The notes under the pieces: generated by a model | What the model was told of the DNA's origin: nothing | Database searches by the model: none | Seen by the model: the letters and a program-made list of their open reading frames with translations, nothing else | Made by a program: the position numbers and the translations under genes | Assembly (NCBI GenBank): GCA_029582155.1 | Contig: CM055905.1 | Coordinates: forward strand, 65,525,856-65,589,855 | Origin: Panopea generosa | Taxonomy: Eukaryota; Mollusca; Bivalvia; Adapedonta; Hiatellidae | Direction: 5' to 3' | Length of the DNA: 64,000 bases | In this document: positions 58,401 through 64,000 of the stretch, one piece after another | Layout: each line of letters starts with the position of its first letter | Numbering within the stretch: the stretch's first letter is position 1

Positions 58401-61400
58401 ATGCTTAGTATTGGTTCTACCCAGGAAGACTTTGAGCATGATTACCCGTAGTCTAAATTGTAAGATCTTGGTTCATAATCATTACAAAGCTGGGTGGGAT
58501 AGAGTGTTTGCCACTCACATCAGAGGTTGGTGGGTTCTATCCCTAGCTCAACCTGACACCTCTCAAAAAGACAACACTCAGTACTGGTTCTACCCGGGAT
58601 GGGGACTCTAGAGTGATTCATATACGTTCTCAGCTGTCTTCGTGCTAATATTAATTACTAATCAATGTAATGTATAAAAGTGTAAAAGTTAATCTACATA
58701 AACCTCGTTATAATCTACACAGTTTAACTCTAAAGTTGTTTCATTGTCACCCTCCTTAACGATGGGTACAACCTACTACTTTGGTGTGTCAATGGTCGAG
58801 TCGTTCCAGGGTCAGGAGGAAGTCACTCTCACAGAACCTGATGGTGGGCAGGTCTACCAACCTCTCCGAGACATCAACATAGACATGGAGAAAATCATTG
58901 AGCAGCTGCCAGGTATACAGTCAAACCTTTATAAGTGGCCACCTCCAATTAGCAGCCACTTGTCTTAAGCACTCACATTTGCAATTTCCCATTTCACTGT
59001 TTTCAGAGCAAATTAACCTTTATTAAGCAACAACCTGTTTTAAGAGGTTACTTTTGCTTCTGATCATGACTGGCTGCTTAAGACAGGTTTGACTGTACTT
59101 TGGTATAATCTTAATTCAACATCTAGAATTACCTACATGTATTATTAAAAATATACGCTTACCAAGTACGAGGGGTGTTCCATAAATAATGTGATTGGTA
59201 TCGGTACTAGTATACTACAGCGTGTGGTCCAGTGATAGAGCAACGAACCCATGATCGAAGGGTCGTGGGTTTGATCCTCCCCCACGGCCATGTGTGGTGT
59301 CCTTGATCAAGACACTTTTTCCGCATATGCTTAGTACTGGTTCTACCCAGGAAGACTTCGAGCGTGATTTGCCTAAGTTGTAAGAACTTGTTTCACAATC
59401 GAAGTAAAATAAATAAGTTTAAACTAAACTACAATACTTTTTGATCGATTGTTTTTCCCCGTATTCCCCTTAAGCTAAACCACTCGTCTTTAGATGCAAA
59501 ATTCAATTTTGACAACAGAGGCCCGTTTCACTTACGTTTTATAATCGTACAAACTTCTTGGTGTATAATTTGAAAATACTAGAAAAAAAAGTGTGGGGGG
59601 TGGAATTCATTTAGTGTTTTGCTTACACCATTTTACAAATTTCTTTTTAAAATTTGCAAAAATACTGTTGCCACTGACAAGTTTCTATGTGTCACATTCA
59701 AACTCGTTACCCCTGGGTTGTTAGTCAGGTGAATTACCGACTGAGCTAAATGGACCCGACCTTTCCATACATGATTCTTCTAACACTAATATGAACTTGT
59801 TACAGCCATCGTAAAGTGGACGGGATGCATGGAGGTGGGCGTGTATCGAGGAGAGATTCTTATGGCATTGGCGGACATTCTTCAAGATCAGGGAGTTCTG
59901 AACTGGGGAGCCCAGTGTAACCGAGCTATACGACTTGTGTTTCCCATGGTAGACATGAAGAGAAAGGGAAAATTCAAAACATATCCTTTGTTAAAGAATA
60001 CAGTTAAACTTGTGTAAGCTGTCACCTCTATTAAGCAGCCACATTTGTTATATCACATTTTTATGCTTCCAGTGCATATCCACCTGAGTGTATTAAGCAA
60101 CAACCAGCTGGTCCATGCGCTCCATTTTTATTCTGGGTAATTACATTTGTTGTTTGCTTATAAAAAACAACTTATTTCATTTTATGTGAATGGAGTTTTA
60201 AAGCTTTCATCAAAACGTTATAGAGTCAAACCTGTCTTAAGCAGCCAGTCAAGAGAGAGAACAAATGTGGCTTTTTAAGACAGGTTGTTGCTTAATACAG
60301 GTTATCGAAAGTATAGAAATGGGAAATAGAAAATATGGTTGCTTAAGGCAATTGGCTGCTTAATAGAGTTGACCACTTACACAGGTTTTACTGTATTGGT
60401 TTACATTTTCTGTATAATGAATGTATAATGAATGTAAAGTATATTTTATATAATCTGACAGTTACAAAAGGACGAGTTACCCATATTTGAACCAACACTG
60501 TTGTTTTACGTTTCATAGTAAAGTTACCTAATACAGTCAAACCTGTCTTAAGCAGCCAGTCAATGGGCAGAAGTGGCCTTTCAAGACAGGTCATTGCTTA
60601 ATACAGATGAATTTGCACTGAAAACATAAAAATGGGATATAGCAAATGTGGCTTGCTCAAGAACACCACATAAGATCTTGTTTCACAATCAATGTAAAAT
60701 AATTCTTTCTGGTCATCATATAGTTGTTATGTGTCAGTTAACACTGTAAATACATCATTCATTCATGGACAGTTTTGATTTGACCAGTTCCGTTGTGGTT
60801 TTTTTTGGCCATTTTTGAACAAAACTTAATCATGAAGAATTCTTCTACATAATTTTATGTTCTTCAGAATCAACAGAAATATTTATATTTTACCAGCATA
60901 TTAGTAATGCTTTACTACAAATTCTATCCATATCAACAGCTGCACTAAGTTTATATTAAAATGTATAAGAATGAAAATTGATGCATTATCTACTTAACCG
61001 TTGTCACTACCATATACTTTGGTGTGGACTTGCACAACACTGTGAGAAAGGTGAGTGTACGGTAAAGGACATTGTATATTTGTGGCAAAGTACATAATAT
61101 ATTTATGGTGAAGTAGAAGGTATATTTATGGTAAAGTACATCATATATTGGTGGCAAAGTACATGATATGTTTGTGGCAAAGAAAATAATACATTTATGG
61201 TAAAGTACATGGTATATTTATGGTAAAGTAGAAGGTATATTTATTGTAAAGTACATGGTATATTTATGGTAAAGTAGAATGTATATTTATGGTAAAGTAC
61301 ATGATATGTTTGTGGCAAAGTACATAATATATTTATGGTAAAGTACATGGTATATTTATGGTAAAGTAGAATGTATATTTATGGTAAAGTACATGGTATA

Positions 61401-63030
61401 TTTATGGTAAAGAAGAATGTATATTTACGGTAAAGTACATGATATGTTTGTGGCAAAGTACATAATATATTTATGGTAAAGTAGAAGGTATATTTATTGT
61501 AAAGTACATGGTATATTTATAGTAAAGTAGAAGGTATATTTATGGTAAAGTACATGGTATATTTGTGGCAAAGTACATAATATATTTATGGTAAAGTACA
61601 TGGTATATTTGTGGCAAAGTAAATAATACATTTATGGTAAAATATAATGTATATTTATAGTAAAGTACATGGTATATATATATATATATATATTTATTTA
61701 AATCCCTTTTCAATACATTATTTTGGGATGTTTAAATATATATCCTTTTGGCAATACTGGGTCAGGGATTATATATAGGCATAATGCAATGGAACTAAAC
61801 GTTTGTAACAATTTTTTAATATAAATCTTGATAAATTTCCTTTTTTTTTAATTAAAAATTGTGTCCATCCATATGAATAATTTTTTTTTAATGGGGTTTA
61901 ATGTAATTTTCAATTTTTGAGGTTATATATGGCATATCCAGTTTTACTGGTGGAGGAAAATCTCGCACTAAGTCAGACTGAATAGAATAACCGTCTTTCC
62001 GCAAGTAACTAGCCAACTTTCTCACATAAAGTTTTTGGAGCGAGCGGGATTTGAACCTACGACCTTAGTGGTGAGAGGTAAGTGATCTTGAGATGGTGCC
62101 TTGAACAACTCGGGCCATGGAAAAATATGACAAGTGGTCTCATCTGTTTTCGTAGTCGCACAGTGATATAGTTGAATGATATTTTTCACATCTATTTTTT
62201 GGTAAAGTGCAAATGATGTTGTTTGAGTAGCTTTAAGCAGCTAAAAATAAAAAGATGCATGAGTTATAATTACAGTTTGTTTGCAACCGTTCTGTGTGTA
62301 TCATGCACGGAGTAAAACTCCTTTAATTAGGAAATCCTATTTGAGAGAGAAATATAAATTGAGATTATCGAATATTACTTTTGTTTTCTCGAGCGAGATA
62401 AGCATTGTCGAAAACAGGCGCATGGGGCTAACTTTTATGCCTATACCAAATTAATATAGGCATATATTATGTATAAGTCCTTATCGAAAATAGGCACATA
62501 AAAGTGTCCATAACATTAATATAAGTGCATATTAACCTTGTTTACCAGATTCTACAGTATGTAAATGAGAATTATATGCCTGGTGTCATGGTGATATTCT
62601 GTCTTAATCTGGGTACAACCAGTGTCACATTCTCCCTTACAATATTTTATAGAGTCTTGCAAGACAGAATTACACAGAGCCGTACCTGCCTACATATGCA
62701 GAAAACAGTACAGAAAGAGCCTTTAAAAAAGGAAGTCAGACAGAAACCGATTTTCAAAATGAAGAGTCGACCGAGCAGAAGGATAACTCTGGTGTTTATA
62801 GAAGCAATGACTCAGCAGGAAATTGTGGCCGCGATCCATCAGAGACAGTGTCCGTCTACCCACAGTGGTTCAAACAGGAAGCACGTAATGAGATGGAGGA
62901 ATATCTTGCCAAGTTTGGAGGTGTCACTATGTTTGATGAAACATGCAGTAACGGTGATGATGCTGTACATGAATATGATAATGACGGGGATGACGAAGGG
63001 GAGTCTGTTGATAGTGGCTTAACTACGTGA
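39139..63030 (+). CDS. C2H2 zinc-finger protein with a duplicated C-terminal domain, six coding exons, complete
   Basis: Exons 39139–42220, 56844–57012, 58770–58912, 59806–59980, 61008–61050 and 62653–63030 join in phase to 3,990 nt (1,329 residues plus stop). Four C2H2 fingers: C386/C389/H405/H410, C420/C423/H436/H441, C622/C625/H638/H644 and C936/C939/H952/H957. Between them the chain is Ser/Asp/Asn-rich and probably disordered, with a lysine run (K758–K762) that could serve nuclear import. Residues about 1020–1220 contain two copies of an unrecognised domain, each split by an AT–AC U12 intron. The C-terminus is acidic (DNDGDDEGESVDSG). Probably a nuclear DNA- or RNA-binding protein, but no named family was recognised. 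An in-frame TAA 6 nt before the ATG fixes the start. Intron lengths are 14.6, 1.76, 0.89, 1.03 and 1.60 kb. Confidence 0.9.
42255..42685. repeat. Minisatellite, about 29 bp unit, after exon 1 donor
   Basis: Unit tagatatctgagccactata plus taatcaatt, about 15 copies, beginning about 35 nt into intron 1 of the zinc-finger gene. Confidence 0.92.
42968..43063 (+). mobile_element. SINE-3 head
   Basis: cctggttagctcagtcggta (box A) and gtgtttgaatccccac (box B), then gctgattgata, where a MITE family A fragment begins. Confidence 0.75.
43064..43158. mobile_element. MITE family A fragment inside a SINE
   Basis: Begins tacagtcaaacctgcatt and breaks off at gtattaagcagg. It interrupts SINE-3 sequence after 'tgattgata', implying insertion at a TA within the SINE. 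Confidence 0.6.
43160..43585. repeat. Minisatellite, about 53 bp unit, amplified tRNA-like head
   Basis: About 8 copies of ggagcccagccttgattagc / acagtcggtagcacgtatga / atattaatcta. The ttagcacagtcggtagca part is the SINE-3 box A. Confidence 0.92.
43560..43790 (+). mobile_element. SINE-3 B box, body and tail
   Basis: tcatgaatttgaatccctgc, tgatatatgacattgcatct, gtgggaaagttatcaattac and gagtactggttaatcttcca. Its A-box part is the last unit of the tandem array immediately upstream. Confidence 0.75.
44184..44373. mobile_element. MITE family A copy, full length
   Basis: About 190 bp from tacagtcaaacctgtctt to acacaggtttgactgta, with matching terminal inverted repeats and TA at both ends. Confidence 0.85.
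44525..45290. mobile_element. Element G: 765 bp inverted-repeat element enclosing a long foldback
   Basis: Outer ends tggacctaaattcatcaact and ttgatgaaattaggtccagt are inverted repeats; inside them 'gagtctgagaa' and 'tctgagtctaaatctcag' also pair. A long foldback lies at 45048–45200: arms 45048–45096 and 45152–45200 match over 49 nt with two mismatches, and the pairing continues to a CTTC loop at 45125–45128. Confidence 0.75.
45625..45875. mobile_element. Repeat family J copy interrupted by a SINE-1 tail
   Basis: caggggcagatccaggattg, gcaacacaaaatctgaatgg, then about 85 bp of reverse SINE-1 tail (attgtgaaacaagttcttac, 45728–45805), then atgtagtgggttttaaaa. The first 26 bp resemble the unit of the 30-bp minisatellite at 30.2–32.6 kb. 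Confidence 0.6.
45880..46300. other. Intronic stretch without recognisable features
   Basis: AT-rich; no open frame, no inverted repeat or SINE box recognised. Confidence 0.5.
46303..46425. repeat. (ATTG)n/(AATG)n microsatellite
   Basis: About 30 tetranucleotide units: attg, then aatg, then attg again. Confidence 0.95.
46633..46928. mobile_element. MITE family E copy, inverted
   Basis: Reverse-oriented match: ggattccccacaggaaggaatgc, ttcaagcgctgtgtaact and caagcgctgggcttaaatgg. Confidence 0.65.
47006..47455. mobile_element. Element family D copy, inverted
   Basis: ttttaaagggaatatatcag at the left and ttttttactccctttaag at the right; the interior is the reverse complement of the copies at 17.8 and 34.0 kb. 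Confidence 0.65.
47713..47876 (+). mobile_element. SINE-2 copy
   Basis: Head gcggggctgtagtgtagtgg, then ccttgacctggtacctctca, acaacacttggtactggttc and agcaattcatataagctttg. Confidence 0.75.
47878..48055 (+). mobile_element. SINE-1 copy
   Basis: ggagcgcatgacccagtggtagagc head with gtcataggttcaatctgc B-box region, then gcttagtattggctctactc. Directly follows a SINE-2 copy. Confidence 0.75.
48528..48605 (+). mobile_element. tRNA-like SINE head
   Basis: ggttcggttagctcagttgg (box A) and cacaggtttgagtctctg (box B). The acceptor arms do not pair and the T stem is weak, so a SINE remnant rather than a tRNA gene. Confidence 0.55.
48620..49203. repeat. Minisatellite, 26 bp unit, split by a MITE
   Basis: Unit ttttattacataaaatgaac plus agtgga, about 15 copies before and two after the insertion at 49034–49163. 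Confidence 0.92.
49034..49163. mobile_element. MITE family H inserted in a 26-bp minisatellite
   Basis: Terminal atcaagga / tccttgat inverted repeats. Minisatellite units (ttattacataaaatgaacag) lie directly on both sides, so the empty site can be read from neighbouring units. Related to 12755–12880. Confidence 0.6.
49521..49767. mobile_element. MITE family C copy
   Basis: ttaggccattataagttaat at the left and taatttattatggcct at the right, with aaggatcggggcagcatg inside. In intron 1 of the zinc-finger gene, directly before the 6.4 kb satellite region. Confidence 0.8.
49880..56320. repeat. 6.4 kb satellite array, 71/73 bp unit, in intron 1 of the zinc-finger gene
   Basis: About 90 units of tatgtatatcatatgttagt / atggtatatcataggttata / tgtgtatggacctgtatcat / agatcatacagta. 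Units of 71 (tgtgtgga) and 73 bp (tgtgtatgga) alternate irregularly; 'gtat(at)catag' recurs about every 24 bp inside the unit. All short open frames here are repeat artefacts. Confidence 0.96.
56685..56822 (+). mobile_element. SINE-2 copy next to zinc-finger exon 2
   Basis: ggttgtgggtttgatcccaa, gttgcctctcataaaacaac, gtttctagagcagttcatat, and a tail tcacaatctagctaagataa that runs to within about 20 nt of the exon 2 acceptor. The head is truncated. Confidence 0.7.
56844..57012 (+). CDS. Zinc-finger gene, exon 2 (domain copy 1, 5' half)
   Basis: The acceptor is ctattatttcag. It completes Asp with the G left by exon 1 and reads DYLMMSEKGN through LWSSACNKAMREVYPNS to QRKGKHK, leaving AA. It ends at a U12 5' splice site, ATATCCTTTA (57013). 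A GT donor cannot be found here and the open frame otherwise ends at a TAA 20 nt later. It is paralogous to exon 4. Confidence 0.88.
57059..57373. mobile_element. MITE family E copy in U12 intron copy 1
   Basis: aggcttctccacaggccatt to ccttcctgtcgagaac, close to the 4043–4348 copy. It starts 47 nt after the U12 donor. Confidence 0.7.
57427..57625 (+). mobile_element. SINE-1 copy in U12 intron copy 1
   Basis: attggtaaagcatcgacccc, gtcagaggttcgatcatccgc, then the body and the tail gtttcacaatcaaagtaaaa. Confidence 0.75.
58005..58200. repeat. Dispersed 'gagttatggccctttg' type repeat
   Basis: gtccgtctgtccggagaatg, ttaactccttttacatatct and ctgagttatggccctttgtt; non-coding and of the same general type as 8585–8785 in reverse. 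Confidence 0.4.
58285..58480 (+). mobile_element. SINE-1 copy
   Basis: gcatgggccatttgtacagcaac, gggtcatgagtttgatcctc, gctatgtgtggcgcc and ggttctacccaggaagactt. Followed at once by SINE-2. Confidence 0.7.
58487..58670 (+). mobile_element. SINE-2 copy
   Basis: ctgggtgggatagagtgttt, gttctatccctagctcaacc, acaacactcagtactggttc and agagtgattcatatacgttc. Confidence 0.75.
58770..58912 (+). CDS. Zinc-finger gene, exon 3 (end of domain copy 1, start of copy 2)
   Basis: Starts after TCCTTAACGATGGGTAC (U12 branch site and AC acceptor). The first A completes Lys; then TYYFGVSMVESFQGQEE, an acidic linker, and MEKIIEQLP, leaving one G. The donor is GCCAG|GTATAC, immediately followed by a MITE. The local ATG at 58762 is in the intron. 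Confidence 0.88.
58915..59098. mobile_element. MITE family A copy at the exon 3 donor
   Basis: From tacagtcaaacctttata to caggtttgactgta. It begins 3 nt inside intron 3, so the donor GTATAC includes the target TA. Confidence 0.85.
59217..59440 (+). mobile_element. SINE-1 copy, best preserved
   Basis: gcgtgtggtccagtgatagagc, gtcgtgggtttgatcctc, gtgtggtgtccttgatcaag, ggttctacccaggaagactt and the tail tttcacaatcgaagtaaaa. The clearest reference copy for the family. Confidence 0.85.
59690..59762 (-). mobile_element. tRNA-like SINE head, reverse, before exon 4
   Basis: Minus strand GGTCGGGTCCATTTAGCTCA and AACGAGTTTGAATGTG. Ends about 43 nt before the exon 4 acceptor. Confidence 0.6.
59806..59980 (+). 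CDS. Zinc-finger gene, exon 4 (domain copy 2, 5' half)
   Basis: The acceptor is aacttgttacag. Reads AIVKWTGCMEVGVYRGEI, LNWGAQCNRAIRLVFP and MKRKGKFK, leaving AC. It ends at ATATCCTTTG (59981), a U12 5' splice site at the same position as in exon 2. Conserved with exon 2: W..(A/Q)CN(K/R)A(M/I)R.V(Y/F)P and RKGK(H/F)K. Confidence 0.9.
59998..60115. mobile_element. MITE family A fragment at the U12 donor of exon 4
   Basis: Begins tacagttaaacttgtgtaag 17 nt after the AT of the U12 donor and runs through gcagccacattt and taagcaacaacc before the family match is lost. Confidence 0.7.
60224..60395. mobile_element. MITE family A copy
   Basis: agtcaaacctgtcttaagca to cacaggttttactgta, about 170 bp with terminal inverted repeats; lies in U12 intron copy 2. 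Confidence 0.8.
60535..60655. mobile_element. MITE family A fragment
   Basis: Begins acagtcaaacctgtctta and follows the family to tatagcaaatgtggct, then is truncated. A short SINE-1 tail (gtttcacaatcaatgtaaaa) follows at 60679. Confidence 0.7.
61008..61050 (+). CDS. Zinc-finger gene, exon 5 (end of domain copy 2)
   Basis: 43 nt micro-exon after the AC acceptor at 61006–61007. T completes Thr, then TIYFGVDLHNTVRK, parallel to TYYFGVSMVES of exon 3. Donor AAAG|GTGAGTG. A second AC at 61009–61010 would also keep frame but give one residue less; alignment to exon 3 favours 61008. Confidence 0.82.
61062..61690. repeat. Minisatellite, 23 bp unit, after exon 5 donor
   Basis: Unit tatatttatggtaaagtaca plus tgg, about 27 copies, with a variant 'tttgtggcaaagtacat'. 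Starts about 12 nt into intron 5 and ends in (ta)n. Confidence 0.92.
61690..61845. mobile_element. Element family D fragment
   Basis: Contains tttgggatgtttaaatatatatccttttggcaatac-like text and ends cttgataaatttcctttt, as in the copies at 18 and 34 kb. Confidence 0.5.
61910..62125 (-). mobile_element. SINE-4, reverse copy in intron 5
   Basis: tatatatggcatatccagtt, agaataaccgtctttccgca, gcgggatttgaacctacgac and gtgatcttgagatggtgcct. Confidence 0.75.
62130..62650. other. 3' part of intron 5, no recognisable repeat
   Basis: AT-rich sequence before the last exon. A chance open frame starts at 62525 but lacks splice and homology support. Confidence 0.5.
62653..63030 (+). CDS. Zinc-finger gene, last coding exon
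   Basis: Acceptor ttacaatattttatag, phase 0. 125 codons: SLARQNYTEPYLPTYAEN, a polar stretch, VYPQWFKQEARNEMEEYLAK, then the acidic tail ending SGLTT and TGA at 63028–63030. The alternative open frame over this interval, starting at 62525, is a different frame and has no acceptor support. Confidence 0.88.
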   Translation, partial: SLARQNYTEPYLPTYAENSTERAFKKGSQTETDFQNEESTEQKDNSGVYRSNDSAGNCGRDPSETVSVYPQWFKQEARNEMEEYLAKFGGVTMFDETCSNGDDAVHEYDNDGDDEGESVDSGLTT

Positions 63031-63067
63031 TAATGGTGTGCATTACATTGATAGTGTGCAGTTAAGT

Positions 63068-64000
63068 GGGGCATCACTTCAGTAACTGGTATGGGGTATG
63101 ACATCTTCACTGTTGTTAGTAGCTTAACTTCTTGGTAATGGTGCATTACATTTGAAGCGAACTTCAGATGGTGACATCTCTTGTTACTGTAATGGAAGAG
63201 ACAGTACCTGTTATGGGGGTGACATCTATAGTTACTATAATGAAAGAGACAGTAGCTGGTATTGGGGTGACATCTATAGTTACTATAATGGAAGAGACAG
63301 TACCTGTTATGGGGGTGACATCTATAGTTACTATAATGAAAGAGACAGTACCTGTTATGGGGGTGACATCTAAAGCTACTATAAAGAAAGAGACAGTAGC
63401 TGTTTTGGTGTGTCATCTATTGTTACTATAATGGAAGAAACAGTACCTGTTATGGGGGTGACATCTCTAGTTACTATAATTGAAGAGACAGTACCTATTA
63501 TGGGGGTGACATCTCTAGTTACTATAATTGAAGAGACAGTACCTATTATGGGGGTGACATCTCTAGTTACTATAATGGAAGATACAGTACCTGTTATGGG
63601 GGTTGCATCTCTAGTTACTATAATGGAAGAGACAGTACCCATTATGGGGGTGACATCTCTAGTTACTATAATGGAAGATAAAGTACCTGTTATGGGGGTG
63701 GCATCTCTAGTTACTATAATGGAAGAGACAGTACCCATTATGGGGGTGACATTTCTAGTTACTATAATGGAAGAGACAGTACCCATTATGGGGGTGACAT
63801 CTCTAGTTACTATAATGGAAGAGACAGTACTTGTTATGGGGGTGGCATCATTAGTTACTATAATGGAATAGACAGTATCCATTATGGGGGTGACATCTCT
63901 AGTTATTATAATGGAAGATACAGTACTTGTTATGGGGGTGACATCTCTAGTTGCTATAATGGAAGAGACAGTACCCATTATGGGGGTTACATCTCTAGTT
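63068..64000. repeat. Minisatellite, 48 bp unit, in the 3' flank of the zinc-finger gene
   Basis: Unit tatgggggtgacatctctag / ttactataatggaagagaca / gtacccat. Degenerate first copies from about 63068 (gtatggggtatgacatcttc), tidy from 63160 to the edge. 48 being a multiple of three gives stop-free frames on both strands. Probably transcribed as 3' UTR, since no poly(A) signal lies between the stop and the array. Confidence 0.93.

Larger units (their letters stand above)
57013..58769 (+). other. U12-type AT–AC intron, copy 1
   Basis: The 5' end is ATATCCTTTA. Near the 3' end lies CTCCTTAAC, close to the U12 branch consensus TTCCTTAAC, with the branch A 10–11 nt before the terminal AC (58768–58769). 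These are the hallmarks of an AT–AC minor-spliceosome intron. It contains a MITE (57059–57373), SINEs and other repeats. Confidence 0.88.
59981..61007 (+). other. U12-type AT–AC intron, copy 2
   Basis: 5' end ATATCCTTTG; branch-like CTACTTAACC at 60990–60999 with the branch A 10–11 nt before the AC at 61006–61007. Same boundary dinucleotides, phase and branch spacing as the other copy. Filled by three CAGTCAAACC-type MITE copies. Confidence 0.86.

Noticed and set aside
62525..63022. 165-codon frame starting MHINLVYQILQ
   Set aside because: It overlaps the real last exon in another frame. Only the frame entered from the acceptor at 62652 continues the zinc-finger protein and ends in an acidic tail.
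63152..63978. Open frames on both strands after the zinc-finger stop
   Set aside because: 48-bp repeat, multiple of three, no stops; not joined to the gene, because a TGA stands at 63028.

Overview
This is AT-rich, repeat-dense animal nuclear DNA. GT–AG spliced exons, two minor-class (U12) AT–AC introns, tRNA-derived SINEs, many short inverted-repeat (MITE-like) elements and long minisatellites show a metazoan genome. Several dispersed repeats (for example the 'gagttatggccctttg' and 'aaggtcaaggtca' types at 8.6, 38 and 58 kb) are of the kind common in bivalve molluscs, so a bivalve is my best guess. That identification is inference, not proof.

Two protein-coding genes can be supported. (1) On the minus strand, 14,632 down to 1,981 and continuing past the left edge, is the 5' part of a flavin-containing monooxygenase (FMO) gene. 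Six exons in consistent phase encode the first 228 residues, with the FAD-binding GAGASG motif, the FMO signature FxGxxxHxxxY and the NADPH-binding GIGNSGGD motif. (2) On the plus strand, 39,139–63,030, is a complete six-exon gene for a 1,329-residue C2H2 zinc-finger protein. A 3.1 kb first coding exon carries four zinc fingers, and five small 3' exons encode a tandemly duplicated domain that I do not recognise. Each copy of the domain is interrupted at the equivalent position by a U12-type AT–AC intron, so the exon pair and its rare intron were duplicated together. This is the most interesting feature of the window.

Layout: 0–14.6 kb is the FMO gene, its introns full of MITEs, SINEs, an inverted pair of 0.43 kb repeats and two minisatellites. 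14.7–39 kb is intergenic (or 5' intron of the zinc-finger gene) and holds minisatellites of 52, 23, 59, 19, 30 and 29 bp, several microsatellites and transposon remnants. 39–63 kb is the zinc-finger gene; its 14.6 kb first coding intron contains a 29-bp array, a SINE whose tRNA-like head has been amplified, a nested foldback element, a 26-bp array and a 6.4 kb 71/73-bp satellite. 63.07–64 kb is a 48-bp minisatellite that starts in the 3' UTR and runs off the right edge.

A theme of the window is that several minisatellites look like amplified pieces of adjacent transposable elements (SINE body, SINE head, end of a dispersed repeat, end of a MITE). Most long open frames outside the two genes are read-through of tandem repeats with no stop codons and are not genes. 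No functional tRNA, rRNA, CRISPR array or transposase/reverse-transcriptase coding sequence was recognised.
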